Shown here: one piece after another, positions 45,661-58,110 of the stretch
Layout: each line of letters opens with the position of its first letter
Position numbering within the stretch: the stretch's first letter is position 1
Assembly: GCF_047511655.1 (NCBI RefSeq)
Contig: NC_133390.1
Location: 128,641,583-128,705,582, forward strand
DNA length: 64,000 bases
Origin: Castor canadensis
Taxonomy: Eukaryota > Chordata > Mammalia > Rodentia > Castoridae
Direction of reading: 5' to 3'
Position numbers and translations under genes: made by a program
The notes under the pieces: generated by a model
Database searches by the model: none
What the model was told of the DNA's origin: nothing
Seen by the model: the letters and a program-made list of their open reading frames with translations, nothing else

Positions 45661-48480
45661 AGACTTTATCATCACAGTGTAGTCTCTTTACCCTGACTCT
45701 TACAGTTTCCACTGTGGCAAACTCAGCAGGGAGGCAGTCTGAGGGGCTCATGGAACTTTCAATGGAAGAAAGGCACACAGGTTACATTCATAAGGCCTGA
45801 TCTCTGCCTGTATCTTCTATGAATGTCTTTTTCCCTGAGTCTTCTGAAGCTTGAGGAGAAATGTTCTAACTGTGGTCTAGTAGTGTTGTTTTTCCTGGAT
45901 TAATTTATCAACATAGTTTATTCCTGCTGCTAGGTTTCTAATGAAACTTCTGAACACCAAAGTCTGCCATCTCTCTGTCCTTATTTTTTACCCTTCTTCT
46001 CTGGAAGAGTAGTCTGTTTATTGTAATGAATTTGTTACCTCTGATGGTTTCAAAATTTTACTCACAAAAGGGAAGTTAGGAGCTCCCAGCTCTCAGAGGA
46101 CAGAGTTGCTGAGTGAAAGCTGTTTTGGGAGAGCAAAACTGTTCCTTCTCTTACTCATGCATATCAGCAGAAGGTACTGGCAAGAGCCTGATGTCAACCA
46201 AATGCTTTCTAATACCACTTTAGGGTTGAAAAATACATGTATACCCTGTCAATATTTCTACAGGTCTTCCTAAATCTCAGAGTGAGGGATAGTTCTCTTA
46301 GGATGATTTGGGGGAGAATGGGCTCTTTCTGTAGCTGCTGTTGTAACCAGTCCATGTACAGATAATAGGCTAGGAAACATCTCTTGCTGGGTAAATCCAA
46401 TTCCCAGGTCATTAAAATATCCCAGAAGATAACCTGATAAGGAAAGGGATGAGTGGTTTACGACCACTGTAAACCTCAGAATCTGAAAACTAGGTTATGT
46501 GTTTGCCTTCTATGTACCCCTTCCTTTCTGTTTCCTTCCTCTTCCTACAGATGAGTGCAGGCTGAATCAAAAAGGAAGCCTGTGTGTTGTGAGGTACCCC
46601 ATAAATGTTATCTTTAAGATATGTCTCTCTTTCTATTTCTGGATATTTGGCAGAGATGACAAGTGAGCATGTTAGGTGTTATAGATTCACTTTTACACCC
46701 ACACTTCTCAGTGTTTTGAACTTAGCACATCACCATTCAGACTGAAGAGAACTAAATTTTGTTTCTGTAAACAGAGGCATCTCCTTTTGTTTTTGGTGGG
46801 TTTCCTTAAGAATTTGTAATGGAATATTCAAGGATTCTCCAAACAGTTACCATTAACATATGTTTGTCACTCTTGGGAAAGCCATCTGAACATCTATCTC
46901 CTTTCAACCCTGAATTCTCCCTGACATCATCCCAGAGACTCCAATAAGAGCTCTGTTACCTAGAAGAAGCCATAGATATGTTATATTCTTTTAAAATGTT
47001 ACGTGTAAATAATTCCAACTTTTCAGCCCCTCATTGAACTTCTGGAATTGGTTATACCATTTGCAAACTCTCCAGGGGAAGTGGGGTGGCTCACTTACTA
47101 CCTGCCCTTTCATATAGATCCTCTTGAATTGTCTCAGCTTCTATAGTGACTGCTGTGGTGATGTGACTATCAACAAATTCCCAAAGCTTGTAAAAGTCAA
47201 AAGGTACCTTTAACCATAACAGGGACCAACTGTCTGTTGTGCATGCCATTAATGTTTCCATTTGTTCCCTAAACACATTGCTTTAGGGTCCATTCTTTCT
47301 GTAGCTCTGGAGAACTTGAGGAGAGCAAGAGTATCTTACTAGAATGCATAAATCAGGGAAATATTGATGCCAGATAGAGCATGATAAGAGACCAATATTA
47401 AATGATTTTTAATTCTGTCTTGATGGCTTACAGTTGGAACATCATGTGGGGTTTCCCCTTGAGATTAGGTTGGTTTAGTCATGCTTGCAAGAAATTGCCA
47501 TGACGAGGTAGAATTTCTTTCTTTTTTAAATGTGACTGAATAGTGCTGCCTTTTCTACCCCTTACCTGTATCCTGCCCCATCCTACAGCTAAGGGAGTGT
47601 CAGAAAGCTCTTTATAACTCTAGGCCTAGAAAAAGACAGACTTGTTTTTTACCATGATGAAGCCTGGAAGATGTGCCAGCTAGGCAGTGTCACTGTTTGC
47701 AATATAGTTGTACTTTGACATTCCACACTCAAATCACACCAGAATAACAACCTCTTCTCTCCTCCTCTACAACACAATATGGAGCTTCTCCCTCTTTTAA
47801 GTCAGCAACAAGGGTAGGGACAATCCATGCTGGAGATCAAAACCAGGAGAAGGAGAACCAGGTGGGGAGAGAAAGGGGGCTTAGAGTGCAGAAGAGAGGA
47901 AGAGTGAGTTGAGTGAGGTTCTAGGATTGCTGCTTTCTGGGGAGGGGGTGGCTACCAGGCCTCCTGGGAGACTAGGAATAAGTCCCAAAACATATTAGAG
48001 ACTATGATGCCAAGGAGTAGAAAATTCTGACACAAACAGCTAAGGAGAAGGAAACCTTGTTTCCCATGGGTACAGACTGTGTGAATTTGAAATAGTTTTG
48101 GCTTCCTCAGAACCGGTAGTCAATGCCTTCCTCAATGTGTCAGCTTGGTAGACTTAGCAGATCCAAGTCATCGGTCCACCACAGCACCAGAGGGAGAAGG
48201 ACTGTCTGTTAGTGGTTCTTTCTTTTCATGGAGAGGACTTTCTTGCATTCTCAGGAGACTTATCTGGTTCCTCATTGACTAGAACCAGGTAACATGCTCA
48301 TTCTTTAACACTGATTGGCAAGGCGTAACAGCACCATGAGAGGTTTAGATTCATTATTTGGAGTGAAGGCATATTGGGGGAATTAGTTACCAAAATGCTG
48401 AAGTTTTCATATTTGTTCTGGCACAAGGTCATTTACCTCTTGTCATAGTATCTCAAGTAGATAATTTGTTATACCTATGT
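45661..48480. other. Unassigned sequence, 2.8 kb
   Basis: No gene, RNA or confident repeat recognised. Frames are all under 70 codons. Confidence 0.4.
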
Positions 48481-48730
48481 ATAAAAAAATTTTAATACTG
48501 GTCTATAATATAAAAATAACTATAGCTAAATTGATAAAATAAATTACATATATGTATTCTACCTATGTATGCTTATATTAAATATATATATATTTTTATT
48601 ATGTACTGTAGAATATATTGCATATGCTATATTTATGCTGTTACATTTATACTACATATAAACTTTAGTTTATATAAATTTATATTATATATAAATAATA
48701 GTTTATATTATATAATATAAAAACTTCTTT
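48481..48730. repeat. AT-rich block with TATA/TTTATAT words
   Basis: About 250 bp of nearly pure A/T with repeated TATAT, TTTATA and ATATAA words (for example 'ttatattatatataaataat' at 48686-48705). Many short self-complementary pieces are present. It is a low-complexity region. Confidence 0.9.
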
Positions 48731-49699
48731 CAAAGTGATACACTTTAACAGAAATTCTTTGTCACATTGTATAATTTCCTAGATGTTTTCTGCCTTCTTG
48801 GAAATTGCTGGTGCACTCTTTTTGTTGATAGAACATTTAGTAGCTAAGTGGTGCTCGGTCAGAGCTGTGGTTAGGAGTCACAGATTTATGTCAGAACCTT
48901 AGTGAGTTTAAGCTTTTGCCCTGTCTCAGCAATGAGCTTCCCAATGGTTTCCTTGTTTCCACTCTTTCCTTCCCTTATTGGTACCATCTAGGTTTTGGGC
49001 CCATGCCAGGTGCTGCTTTGAGGGCAGAGATCCAAGGAGATAGCACAAACCTGGACAGAGGAGTTGACAAGATTATAAGACAGGAAGGAGGGGCAAACTG
49101 GCTTCTCCCGAACACATTGCAGGAGCCAGGATTTGGATTTTTGTCCCCATTCTTAGAAGAATGGGGACTGTCATAAGGGTGACAATTAATTGGGGTGTTT
49201 TCTTTGAAGTGGAACAAAGGCAGACTGGGAGTGACAAGAGGAACATGAACAAATTAAGAAAGACAACCTGTGGTTGCTGTTAGGCTGTTTGGGTGGGTCC
49301 AGTCTACTTTGGGATTTGGTTGGAGTGGCTTATGGCTCCTCTTTCCAGAGGTTGCCTGAGCAGGCAGAGGGGGACTCATATGACCACTTGGTGGAATGTC
49401 CTTCCTTCCTAGACAATGTCAGGAATGATGCTCCGCACTGGGGGGCAGTTTGCAAATAAGGCAAGCTGTTACCTGACAGCCTTAAATTGACATCTGTCTG
49501 GCTTTTGGGGCCTGGCTGGCTACCTCATCAATCAGTGCCAGAGTCCAGCTACTCTGGTGTTTCTTCTGGGTGGGTACAAATAGATCCTCCTCAGCTTCCA
49601 TCTCCCAATCAAGGGTTTTGAACTTGGAGACAAATTCCACCCTATTAAAAAAAGAAGTATAAAATAAAAACTTAATGGAAAAAAAACCCAGAAAAAATT
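48731..49699. other. Unassigned sequence
   Basis: Frames of 80-87 codons on both strands have no motif. No repeat recognised before the L1M that follows. Confidence 0.4.
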
Positions 49700-50705
49700 C
49701 GTAGTTAATCCAATTAAAATGTTGACTAATAACCAAAATAGACATTTCTCAAAGGAAGATATGTGAATGGCCAACAGGTATATTAAAAAATGCTCAACAC
49801 ACCAACTGTGAGGAAAATGAAAGTCAAAACCACACTGAGATATGCCCTCACCTTAGATTGAAATATAAGATAAATAATAAATGCTAGCAAGGATGTGGAG
49901 AAAGGGGAACTCATAAATTGTTAGTGAGAATACAAATTAGTATATCAATTACAGCAAATAGTATAGTGGTTTCTAAAAAATTAAAAACATAATTATCACA
50001 TAATTCAGCAATCTACTGTTGGAACTATATCCAAAGGAAATGACTTAGAATGTTTAAGAGACATATATGTCTATGTTTACTATAGCACTATGCATTATGC
50101 ATGATAGCCAAGACAAGTAAGTAACATTAGTGTTCATCCACTGATGAATGGATAAAGAAAATGTGATATATCTGCATATATATACACACATGTGTGTGTG
50201 TTTGTGTGTAATGGAATATCATACAGTCTTAAAAGGATAAAATCTTGTCATTCATGAGCATGGATGAACTTGGAGGACATTAGTTGAATGAAGTAAGCCT
50301 GGCAGAAAGACAAATATCACATGGAAATTTGAAGAGTTAATCTCATAGAAATTGAAAGTAGAATAGTTGTTACCAGGAGTGAGAAACGATGGGAAGAGAT
50401 GGGTCAATGAATACAAAGTTATAGTTAGATAAGGGAATATGTTTTGATATGCTATTGCACATTAGGGTAACTGTAGTGAATGTATGATGATGATGATGAT
50501 GATGATGATATACTTGCTTAAAATAGCTACAGGAGAGGATTTTGAGTGTTTTCACCAGAAAGAAACAATAAATTTGTAGGTTATGGACATACTAACTACT
50601 TTAGTTTGATCATATGTAGCATATGCATGTGTTGAAATATCATATTGTACTCAATAAATATGTACAATTATGTTAAATAAAGTAAAAAACAAAACAAGAA
50701 AAAAA
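49700..50705 (+). mobile_element. L1M (L1MA/L1MB-type) 3' end, sense
   Basis: The end of ORF2 (from 'gacatttctcaaaggaagat' to 'gaagtaagcctggcagaaag', about 49740-50310) is followed by the classical L1MA/MB 3' UTR: 'gggaatatgttttgatatgc', 'ctacaggagaggattttgag', 'ttgaaatatcatattgtact' and 'caataaatatgtacaattat', with an A-rich tail to about 50720. ORF2 is heavily broken. A (GT)n run (about 50193-50209) and (ATG)n lie within. Confidence 0.88.
50484..50509. repeat. (ATG)n microsatellite in the L1M 3' UTR
   Basis: About eight ATG triplets in place of the usual sequence of the L1M 3' UTR. On the minus strand it gives a run of His codons in a spurious frame. Confidence 0.93.
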
Positions 50706-50720
50706 AAAAGAAAAAGTAAA

Positions 50721-51572
50721 ACAGTAACAATGGATGCAGCAGATCCTGTACCCTAAATAGAAGAGTGTCTTGACATACTGATGTTTGATTTCTGAGATAA
50801 AGTACATGTGCTAGAATTTACGTTACTACCTACTACTTATTGTGTTTTAGTGATTATTGCCCAATGTGGAGGTATTTAAGTATTTGAATAGCTCATCATG
50901 CTGTATGCTGTGTGCTTGCTGAATATGAGCTTTGATTTTCTGTTTTCCCAGGCCCCAAAAATATCCTCTAGAAGTGGGTACTGGAGTATATTGCTTGAAC
51001 CTCAACACCTAATTGATTGACTTTCATGGTCAATGGAAAGGGTAGGTCTCCATTTCGTCTTTGTCAGCATAGACTCTCTGCTCTGTTTAGTGGGAAAAGT
51101 GGAGTGCTTTACCTTGAACACTGACTGGTAAAACAGATAGGTCCGGAGTGCCCCAATACCTTGCCCTCCACACTGAGGAGAACCCGCCATTCCTGTGTGT
51201 TACAATTTTTTTCAAACTAACATAGTCTCCTTTGCTAGGGACCTCAAAAGTAGACATTATAGAAATATGAGCTGGGAAAGTACATCCTGTACTTTATGGT
51301 CAATGTACTTTGAAGGTGAAAAACACCCTCTAGTTATACATTACTGTAGCTTCTGTGTGTCCTTTCATCCACTTTCCCCCCTAGTTTGCTAGCTGAGTTG
51401 AGTAACCTGCAAAAGAGATCTAAGAGTGAAGGAGAAATGAGGAGGTACACTGGAAAAATTCTTCATTTATTATTAACTTCAAACTCCAATTGACTTGCTT
51501 CCCCCAGGGCTAAGGAGTACAATGAGAACATGGAGTTGGTCCAGTTAGGCTAAAATTTTCAGAGAAAGAGGT
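50721..51572. other. Unassigned sequence
   Basis: No gene or repeat recognised. Confidence 0.4.
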
Positions 51573-51700
51573 TGGTATAGTGGAAAGATCAGTGGGCTTG
51601 GAGAGAGGAGCTGAATGCTAACTGTGAATGTGGTTCTCTGAGTCTCTTAACTTTTCAATGACTCTGTTCACACTTTGCACACCTTAGACTTTCTGCCAGA
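51573..51700 (+). mobile_element. MIR SINE, 5' part
   Basis: 'tggtatagtggaaagatcag', 'tgggcttggagagaggagct' and 'tctgagtctcttaacttttc' follow the MIR head and core. Confidence 0.6.
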
Positions 51701-51859
51701 GTTTACCTTTTGTCATTCTATGATTTTCCTTGTCTGTTTGTAAGGCTAAGGTATACAACAGATAGAAAATGCATTAAGATTTCCTATTGGCTGGTTTCTG
51801 TTGTGCAAAATATCATCCTTTAACTTTGTGTCTTATAACAAAAGCCATTCCAATTCTGT
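51701..51859. other. Unassigned sequence
   Basis: Nothing recognised. Confidence 0.4.
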
Positions 51860-52150
51860 GTATTGTTCAATTCTGGTTTGGGCTGGCTCAGATGATCATG
51901 GCTGACTTTCCATTGCTCTGCCATCAGATGAAAGATCTAGCATGACTTTCCTTTGTAGGTGTAGTGGTTGGTGGTTGGCAGCTGGAGTCTGGATGCTGGC
52001 TGGCTGGGGTCCCTCATTTTTCCAGCAGGATAGCTTGGATTGAAACATATGGTGGATGCAGGGTTTGAAACTTACAAGGTAGGCAAGCCAGAATACACAG
52101 GTACTCTTCAAGGGCAAAAAAGTAGATTTCATTTCTTGTTAGGAGAGAAG
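51860..52150. repeat. Probable old interspersed repeat, family not assigned
   Basis: 'tgggctggctcagatgatca', 'gatgctggctggctggggtc' and 'cagcaggatagcttggattg' have the wording of a widespread mammalian repeat, but the match is by memory only. The 78-codon minus-strand frame (51896-52132) is not supported as a gene. Confidence 0.4.
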
Positions 52151-52589
52151 GAATTTATAGCCATTTTTGCAATCTATCACAGACTGCCTTTTGAGATATC
52201 TGAAAACAATTATTGTTAATGGTAGATAACACTTTGAGTGTTCACTGTGTCCCACATATTATGCCAACCATAAAATTTACATTATTTCATGATACTAGAT
52301 TACACCAGCCCTATGTCTTTAGTGCTTTTACAAAAGAAAAATGGCTGTTAGAACCCTGCTCTGCTTTACACAGCAGATGTGGTACAGAAATGTTTCTTGT
52401 AAATAGAAATTTTATAGTTTGAATTATATTTTCAACACAATAAGGGAGTTGGCTATTCCAAGGAACCCATTGTGAATCCTTTTGGAAAAGCAAAGAATCC
52501 TTTTTAATACCCTAAATCACCTTTTGGTTTAGAAGTTTGGCAGGTTAAAGCAAAGGGATTATGAAAAAAAAAATATAAATATATAATGT
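52151..52589. other. Unassigned sequence
   Basis: No gene or repeat recognised. Confidence 0.4.
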
Positions 52590-52775
52590 AGGAAAGCCTC
52601 TGAGGCTTTGAAGGTGAATGGGCCTAGGTTCAAATCTTACCAGGTGTGTCAGCTTGGGCAAATTATTTTATGTCTCTAAGCCTTAGCTTCTTCTTTGTAA
52701 AATATAATCAATAGATACCTATCCCCTTTGGAGTGTTGGAGGTTTCCATGGAAAAGGAAAACATAAGTAAAGGGG
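52590..52775 (+). mobile_element. MIR SINE
   Basis: 'atgggcctaggttcaaatct', 'taccaggtgtgtcagcttgg', 'gcaaattattttatgtctct', 'aagccttagcttcttctttg' and 'taaaatataatcaatagata' follow the MIR core in order. Confidence 0.85.
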
Positions 52776-53329
52776 CCAGATGTTTTCCAGAAGTTCATTG
52801 AATGAATACAATGTATCCTTCCACAATATCAGATGTTATTTCTGTATAACTACCTGTCTGGTCATTGCCTAACACAACCAAGAGTCTCTGGAAACATTTG
52901 TTTTTGTTTGGGAATTAGGTTGGCTTCTTCTGCCTGCACTTTCAAAAATCTTGCTATTAAGCTTTCTAACCATTTTCATGTCTTGATCAAATTCAAAAGG
53001 GTAGATGAGGATATGAATTCCTAACTCTGTAGATATCATGGTATAAAAAGTCTGTGCTAAACCAATTTAAAATAAATTAACTGAGAATAAGCAGGTGCTG
53101 CTTAACTTGGTATGGGAAGTTATCTATTAACCCAATCAGCAAAGAACAGTAAAACAATTAGCAAATTAGAAAGCCACCCCACATGTCTGAATATCTCAGA
53201 CCACAAGATGGCCATTGGAGGGATTGCCACCCACTCTGGGTCACTGGATGGATTTGCAATATCAGCAAAAAGCATGGACTCAGAGAGGCCAGTCTCCTAG
53301 TGCTATGAGAGCATTGGAAGGAATTTATA
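52776..53329. other. Unassigned sequence
   Basis: No gene or repeat recognised. Confidence 0.4.
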
Positions 53330-53480
53330 GCAGGCAAATTACAAAAGCAGCTCTAATTAGCCCCAAGAGGCAATTACATAAGAACTACTGAGAACATTGC
53401 AGACTCATATTTGCTTCCTTCTCAGGATTTTATATGAGAGCCTGGTAATGAATGTTCTTTAACAACAGGAGCTGAGAGAC
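53330..53480. promoter_or_regulatory. Candidate regulatory element with TAAT motifs
   Basis: CTAATTAG (53353-53360) and 'ggcaattacataag' (53369-53382) lie within repeat-free sequence. This is a weak candidate for a conserved element, given only by motif content. Confidence 0.2.
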
Positions 53481-56129
53481 CTTGGCGCTAATAGTACCCC
53501 TGAGGATACTGCCTCCTTTATTTGCAATCCTGCAAAGATCAGTTGGATACTATTGTTAAACCTTAAAATTGCCCCTAGTCTACACTGTGGCTTAACTCAG
53601 AAAGGAGGACCAAGTTGAAGAATTTTCCCTTAACCACCAGTCCCCTCCCCAGGTAGTAATGAATGATAAATAATCTAAACAATCTGGCACTGATGATTTT
53701 AGATTTTATTTTATTTTTTGAGGACGAAGACTTTCATAAAGCAGTTTGAGGCAAAAAGGTTTTTTGCTTGTCTGTATTAATAAAGAATAATCGAGGCTCT
53801 TTGACACAGGTTAAAATATTATTTCTAAAATCAGGTGCAGCTTTTCCTGGGTCTTGGTGAAAAGACACTTGAGGGTAGCTCAGGAATTTTCTCCCTTCCT
53901 TGTCTCCTTTCTTTCCTGTATTCCTTTCTTCTTTCAATGAATGCATAGCAAACCTAATGAGAAATAGGCACTGGTCTAGGTGTGTGACATGTAGCAGGGA
54001 GTCTAATAGGTTGGGCACAAGATCACTCCTGTGTCTTCCCTGAAATCAGAGACTTGTTTGTTGTGGCTAGAAATCCTCATGGGCAGCTATAAGGATCTGC
54101 ACAGGTGAAGTGGAAATTTGGTCATATCTCCATTCTTCTTATCCCTATTCAGGTGATACTCAGGATGAGGCAAGTACAGGAAGGAATTCAGCCCTGTTTT
54201 CCTCAAGTCTTGGAATTATGATAATAATGGATTTTTATATATAGGCAGCACAAAAGGTATGTAAAAAATCATTTCCCTGGCACTTTGATTTTGAAACAAA
54301 CCTTTCAGCCTACCCCTGGTGATGGCTGCTATGTGGCAGTAATGGCAGACCTCACTAGGGATGGTTTGGCTTCACTGACCTACTGTTGGTAGAGCTACTT
54401 ACTTGCTTATTAAGACATTGATTTCTGGGCCACCTCCAGCATCTTCTGAGTCACTGTATCAAGCCAAGAAATTGGATTTCTATATTTTAAGTAAGAGCTT
54501 CTCTGGTGCTGTAGATCCATACATTGCCTTTGGAAACTGACAAAGTTCTTGGCTAGGAATCTCAGGCAGGCTCCTGTAGCTTGTGTACCCCACTTTGGAT
54601 TCCCTCGGGCATCTACCTCCCTTTCCCCTGTCAGGAGCCACTTCATTTCCTCAGAACACTCTTTTCGTCCTGTGAAGTAGAGATGGGTATAACAGTTGGC
54701 CTTTTGTCTTTAGCTCATCCAGTCATTTGCTGTTTTCCCCAGAGTGATGTAAGAATAGGAATGTAGATCTGTAGATGGCTGTCCATCCTGTGGTGGCACT
54801 GTGACCAGCTGTCATTAATGCCTGGTATTGCAGTCACCAGATCTGCTCTGGCCCCAGCTTTGCCCAAGACCAGTCCTTCAGTCATCTCTCGCATTCTGTA
54901 AATGATCACAGCCTCTTCAAATGGCCTATTCAGTGTGAATGATTCTGGTGGTATAACAGAAGAAACAGGGAAGGGCATGAAATCTTGATATGTGGGCATA
55001 ATGTCTGGGAAGGAAACAAGAGTCTTCTGCACAGGCCAGGTGTCCTGCCCCCTGCCTACTTCTCCCTGACCATACAGGGTAGCATTTCTTTTCTCTTTGC
55101 AGGTTAATTCTGCTGTATTTGTTTATATCTATATCTTTTTTTCCCTTCTTGACCCTGAGGACAAGGGCCAAGTCTGGTTCTTGTTTAGTTCCAGGGACTA
55201 GCATAGGGCTTGTCACATTGAAGGTGATCTGTGTGACTGTAGAAGGTCAGGCCACTCTCTGATTACAAGTGATGCTATAAGGGGCTGGCCTGGCTTGGAA
55301 CCCCACCCAAAAGTATGAGATCCATCTTGTCACTATGGACCTTTTCTCTCTACTTTTTCCTACTTCTATTCTTCCTAAGAAAATAGAACCAGGTTTTATG
55401 TACCTCTGATTGGGCCATTATTCTTAGTATTTGTAGTCTAGAGGCCTCTCCCTGGTTTAGGAATTGGTATTTCTTAGATAAATTTATTGTATTTGAAACT
55501 GTTTTATTTTCTGCCCCTCTGTACTGATGGTATAGTAGACAAAAGAAAAATATCCATATTTAAACTCCCCAGGACCTCTAGAAATAAAAGTTTCCAATTA
55601 GCATTCTTTCCTTTGCAGCCTAAGTTTGTGATTAAAGAGCTTCATTGGGTTAGGAAAGTTTTAGAATTAAAACTGAGTACCTACAGAAACCCAGGGGCAA
55701 GACCTTATGAATAGAGGCCAGAAAGGGAAACAGGAAAAGCAGATGGAGCCAGTGAAAAGTGTGGGGATGGGAGGGGAGGGAGAGATGAGGCAAGGAAGGA
55801 CAAAAATAGCCTACTGAGATAATTTGCTCTTTCTTAAGTGGAGTTTGTGCTGAGTTCCACAGAGGCTATGTGGTCTGAGAATCAGGAAATTCCAGGAGGC
55901 TCGCTTTTGTTCCTGCTTTGTAAAATGCCACTGAATAAATCAACAGATTTATTTGTAACTCCTTCCTCTAAAATTAGATGTGCTCCAAAATATCATATTT
56001 AAATCAACTGTGTAGGATATCAGAGATCAGTATGGAGCAACTGAATATAACTGGACTGTGTGTCTGAAGCTAGAAATGTGTGCCCTGTCCACATCACAGG
56101 TTTACAACCAACACGTATAGTCTACTGCT
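53481..56129. other. Unassigned sequence, 2.6 kb
   Basis: Frames up to 105 codons (minus strand, 54715-55032) overlap others and carry no domain. No repeat or RNA gene recognised. Confidence 0.4.
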
Positions 56130-56215
56130 GTTCTGCATTGCATTGTGCTCTCTCATATCCGTGCCTCAGTGTATACCATTCTCTTTGCCTGCAATAATCT
56201 TCCCCCTTGGATTAG
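56130..56215 (+). mobile_element. LINE L2 fragment
   Basis: 'ctcatatccgtgcctcagtg' and 'accattctctttgcctgcaa' followed by 'taatcttccccc' parallel the L2 3' UTR segment that normally reads close to 'gctgttccctctgcctggaa'. Confidence 0.5.
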
Positions 56216-57869
56216 GTCAGTTCCTTGGAAGCAGAGATGAAGACAGGGATTCATGTGATTTATTAAGGGGGTAGTCTCAGGGAGTGTTTGGGATGGAAGC
56301 AATTCAGGTACGGACAACAGCTAAGGGAGAATGTGATGTCAGTTGATCCCTTAGGGAGCTCTGGAATGTGAACTGTATCATATTTTTGTCCCACTTTGAG
56401 CCAGGGACCTCAGTAACCTGACAACAGCCAGTCATTGGAGATAAGATGCTCCTGTAGATGAGGACTATATCATTCCAACTGAGGTATTCTCCACTGGCCA
56501 GGGATAATTGGGGGCAAGTGTGAGTCATAGCAGCCAGCACTTGTTGCAGGGACAATGGGTCCACTGCCCTCATAAAGGAGATCTGTGTTGACATTGGCAG
56601 TATCCCAAACAACTCTGCTCTTCACTTCATTAATGTTTATTCACTGGCATTTTTAGGACTTGGTTTTGGTCACACATTCTTTGATCATTTCTATGCTCTT
56701 TAGCTTGTTAAGTGTCCATCCTCTTTGTAACAAGATGTTTGGACTTATCCTTAGCTCATCGCACTGTACATTAACGGGGAGACATGAGTATCTTGTCTTT
56801 ATTCATCTTCCTGGTGGCCTGGGATTGATCACCTTTTCTGTCTCTATCCACCAGGTGCATCACAGCCTGTACAACATAATGTGTCCTGTCAAATTGTTTC
56901 AGATGGGTAAGTCAAACGCTGAATCCTTCCCTACTTTGCTGTGTGATCAGTCATTCACCCAACTTTTGTGAGACTAAATCCCACTTCTCTTAGTAGGGAA
57001 TAATACTTGTCCAGTGGTCTCTTAGTGTTGTTGAGAAGGTTGAGCCACAGGCATGATGTGAAAGCCAGAGCTTGCTTTATTTCTCTTATCCTGTGCAAGA
57101 GTCTCTCTGACAACATCCATGGAAAGCAGTGTGCAGACTGGATGCAAATGCCCCTTGGCCCAGCCCTGTGCTTGGCACTTTGGACAGTTCCAACAGCTTT
57201 TTTTTTTTCCCTTATTGGGTTGAAATCTCTCTATCAGTAACTTCTCTTCTTGAGTCTTATTTTGCTCCTAGGAGCCACTTGGAACAAGCTTGCTCTGCAT
57301 TTCACATGACAGTCCTTATGGATTGATTATTTTAGGGAATGTTGCTGTCTTGTCTGCTGTTCTCACCTCTTGCTGACAGTTGAAGCTAAGCCTTTGAAGT
57401 TCTAGTCTTGCTTGTCTTCCTTCCTCAGTTGTCATCAGCTCCCTCTGTTATCCAGAGGAGATGAAAAGAGTTAGAAGCTCAGGTTTTAAAAGTTCCTAGG
57501 AGAGTGGTCCTCAGGGAGGTCTTTTGAGGACATGGGTAGAATCTTGTCTCTGGTTTTTCTAATCCTTCCAACTCAAAGGAAGATGCTGAGAGGAGACTTG
57601 CATGCTCCAACTTTTCCTTAATGACACTTTGATGACAAATGATATTTCACTCTTCTGGCTACAATGTTATTATGTTACGGTGATAAGAAGACAACACTAG
57701 GGGGTCCTAGTTGTAGTCACCATTAGTTAGTGTTACTCATAGGGAAATCTCTGTTCTGGAGGAGGACATGGCAATTCTCAGGGGGCAAGAAGAGAAAAGA
57801 CAGATATGGACAGAACAAACAGATACCAATGGGCCAAAACTAACAAGAAGCATTTGTAGTTTGCATGGG
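56216..57869. other. Unassigned sequence, 1.7 kb
   Basis: Frames of about 100 codons on both strands (56304-56612 minus, 56660-56971 plus) have no known domain. The start ('gatttattaagggggtagtc') is faintly LTR-like. Confidence 0.35.
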
Positions 57870-58110
57870 GTTATGAGGGGGAAAGAGTGTCAAGGATGAC
57901 TCTGTCATGTTGGGGAAGGAGGAAGATCCTGAAAGTGGGAGAGAGGAGCAGTATGGGAGGTAGAAGGAAAAAAGGAGACTGTAGAATCCTAGGAGTCCAG
58001 CAGGGGACCCAGAGGAAGGCAAGAGGCCTCAATCCTGCTGAGGTTCCAAGTGAGGTGAAGACTGAAAATGTCCTGGGGCACTTTAGCAACAGAGATGTTA
58101 CCCAATGATC
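57870..58110. repeat. Old interspersed-repeat fragment, likely same family as at 13.1 kb
   Basis: 'gaaagagtgtcaaggatgac' and nearby wording match the distal part of the family whose proximal part is at 13114-13500. The two fragments do not overlap, so the link rests on memory of the full repeat. Confidence 0.4.
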
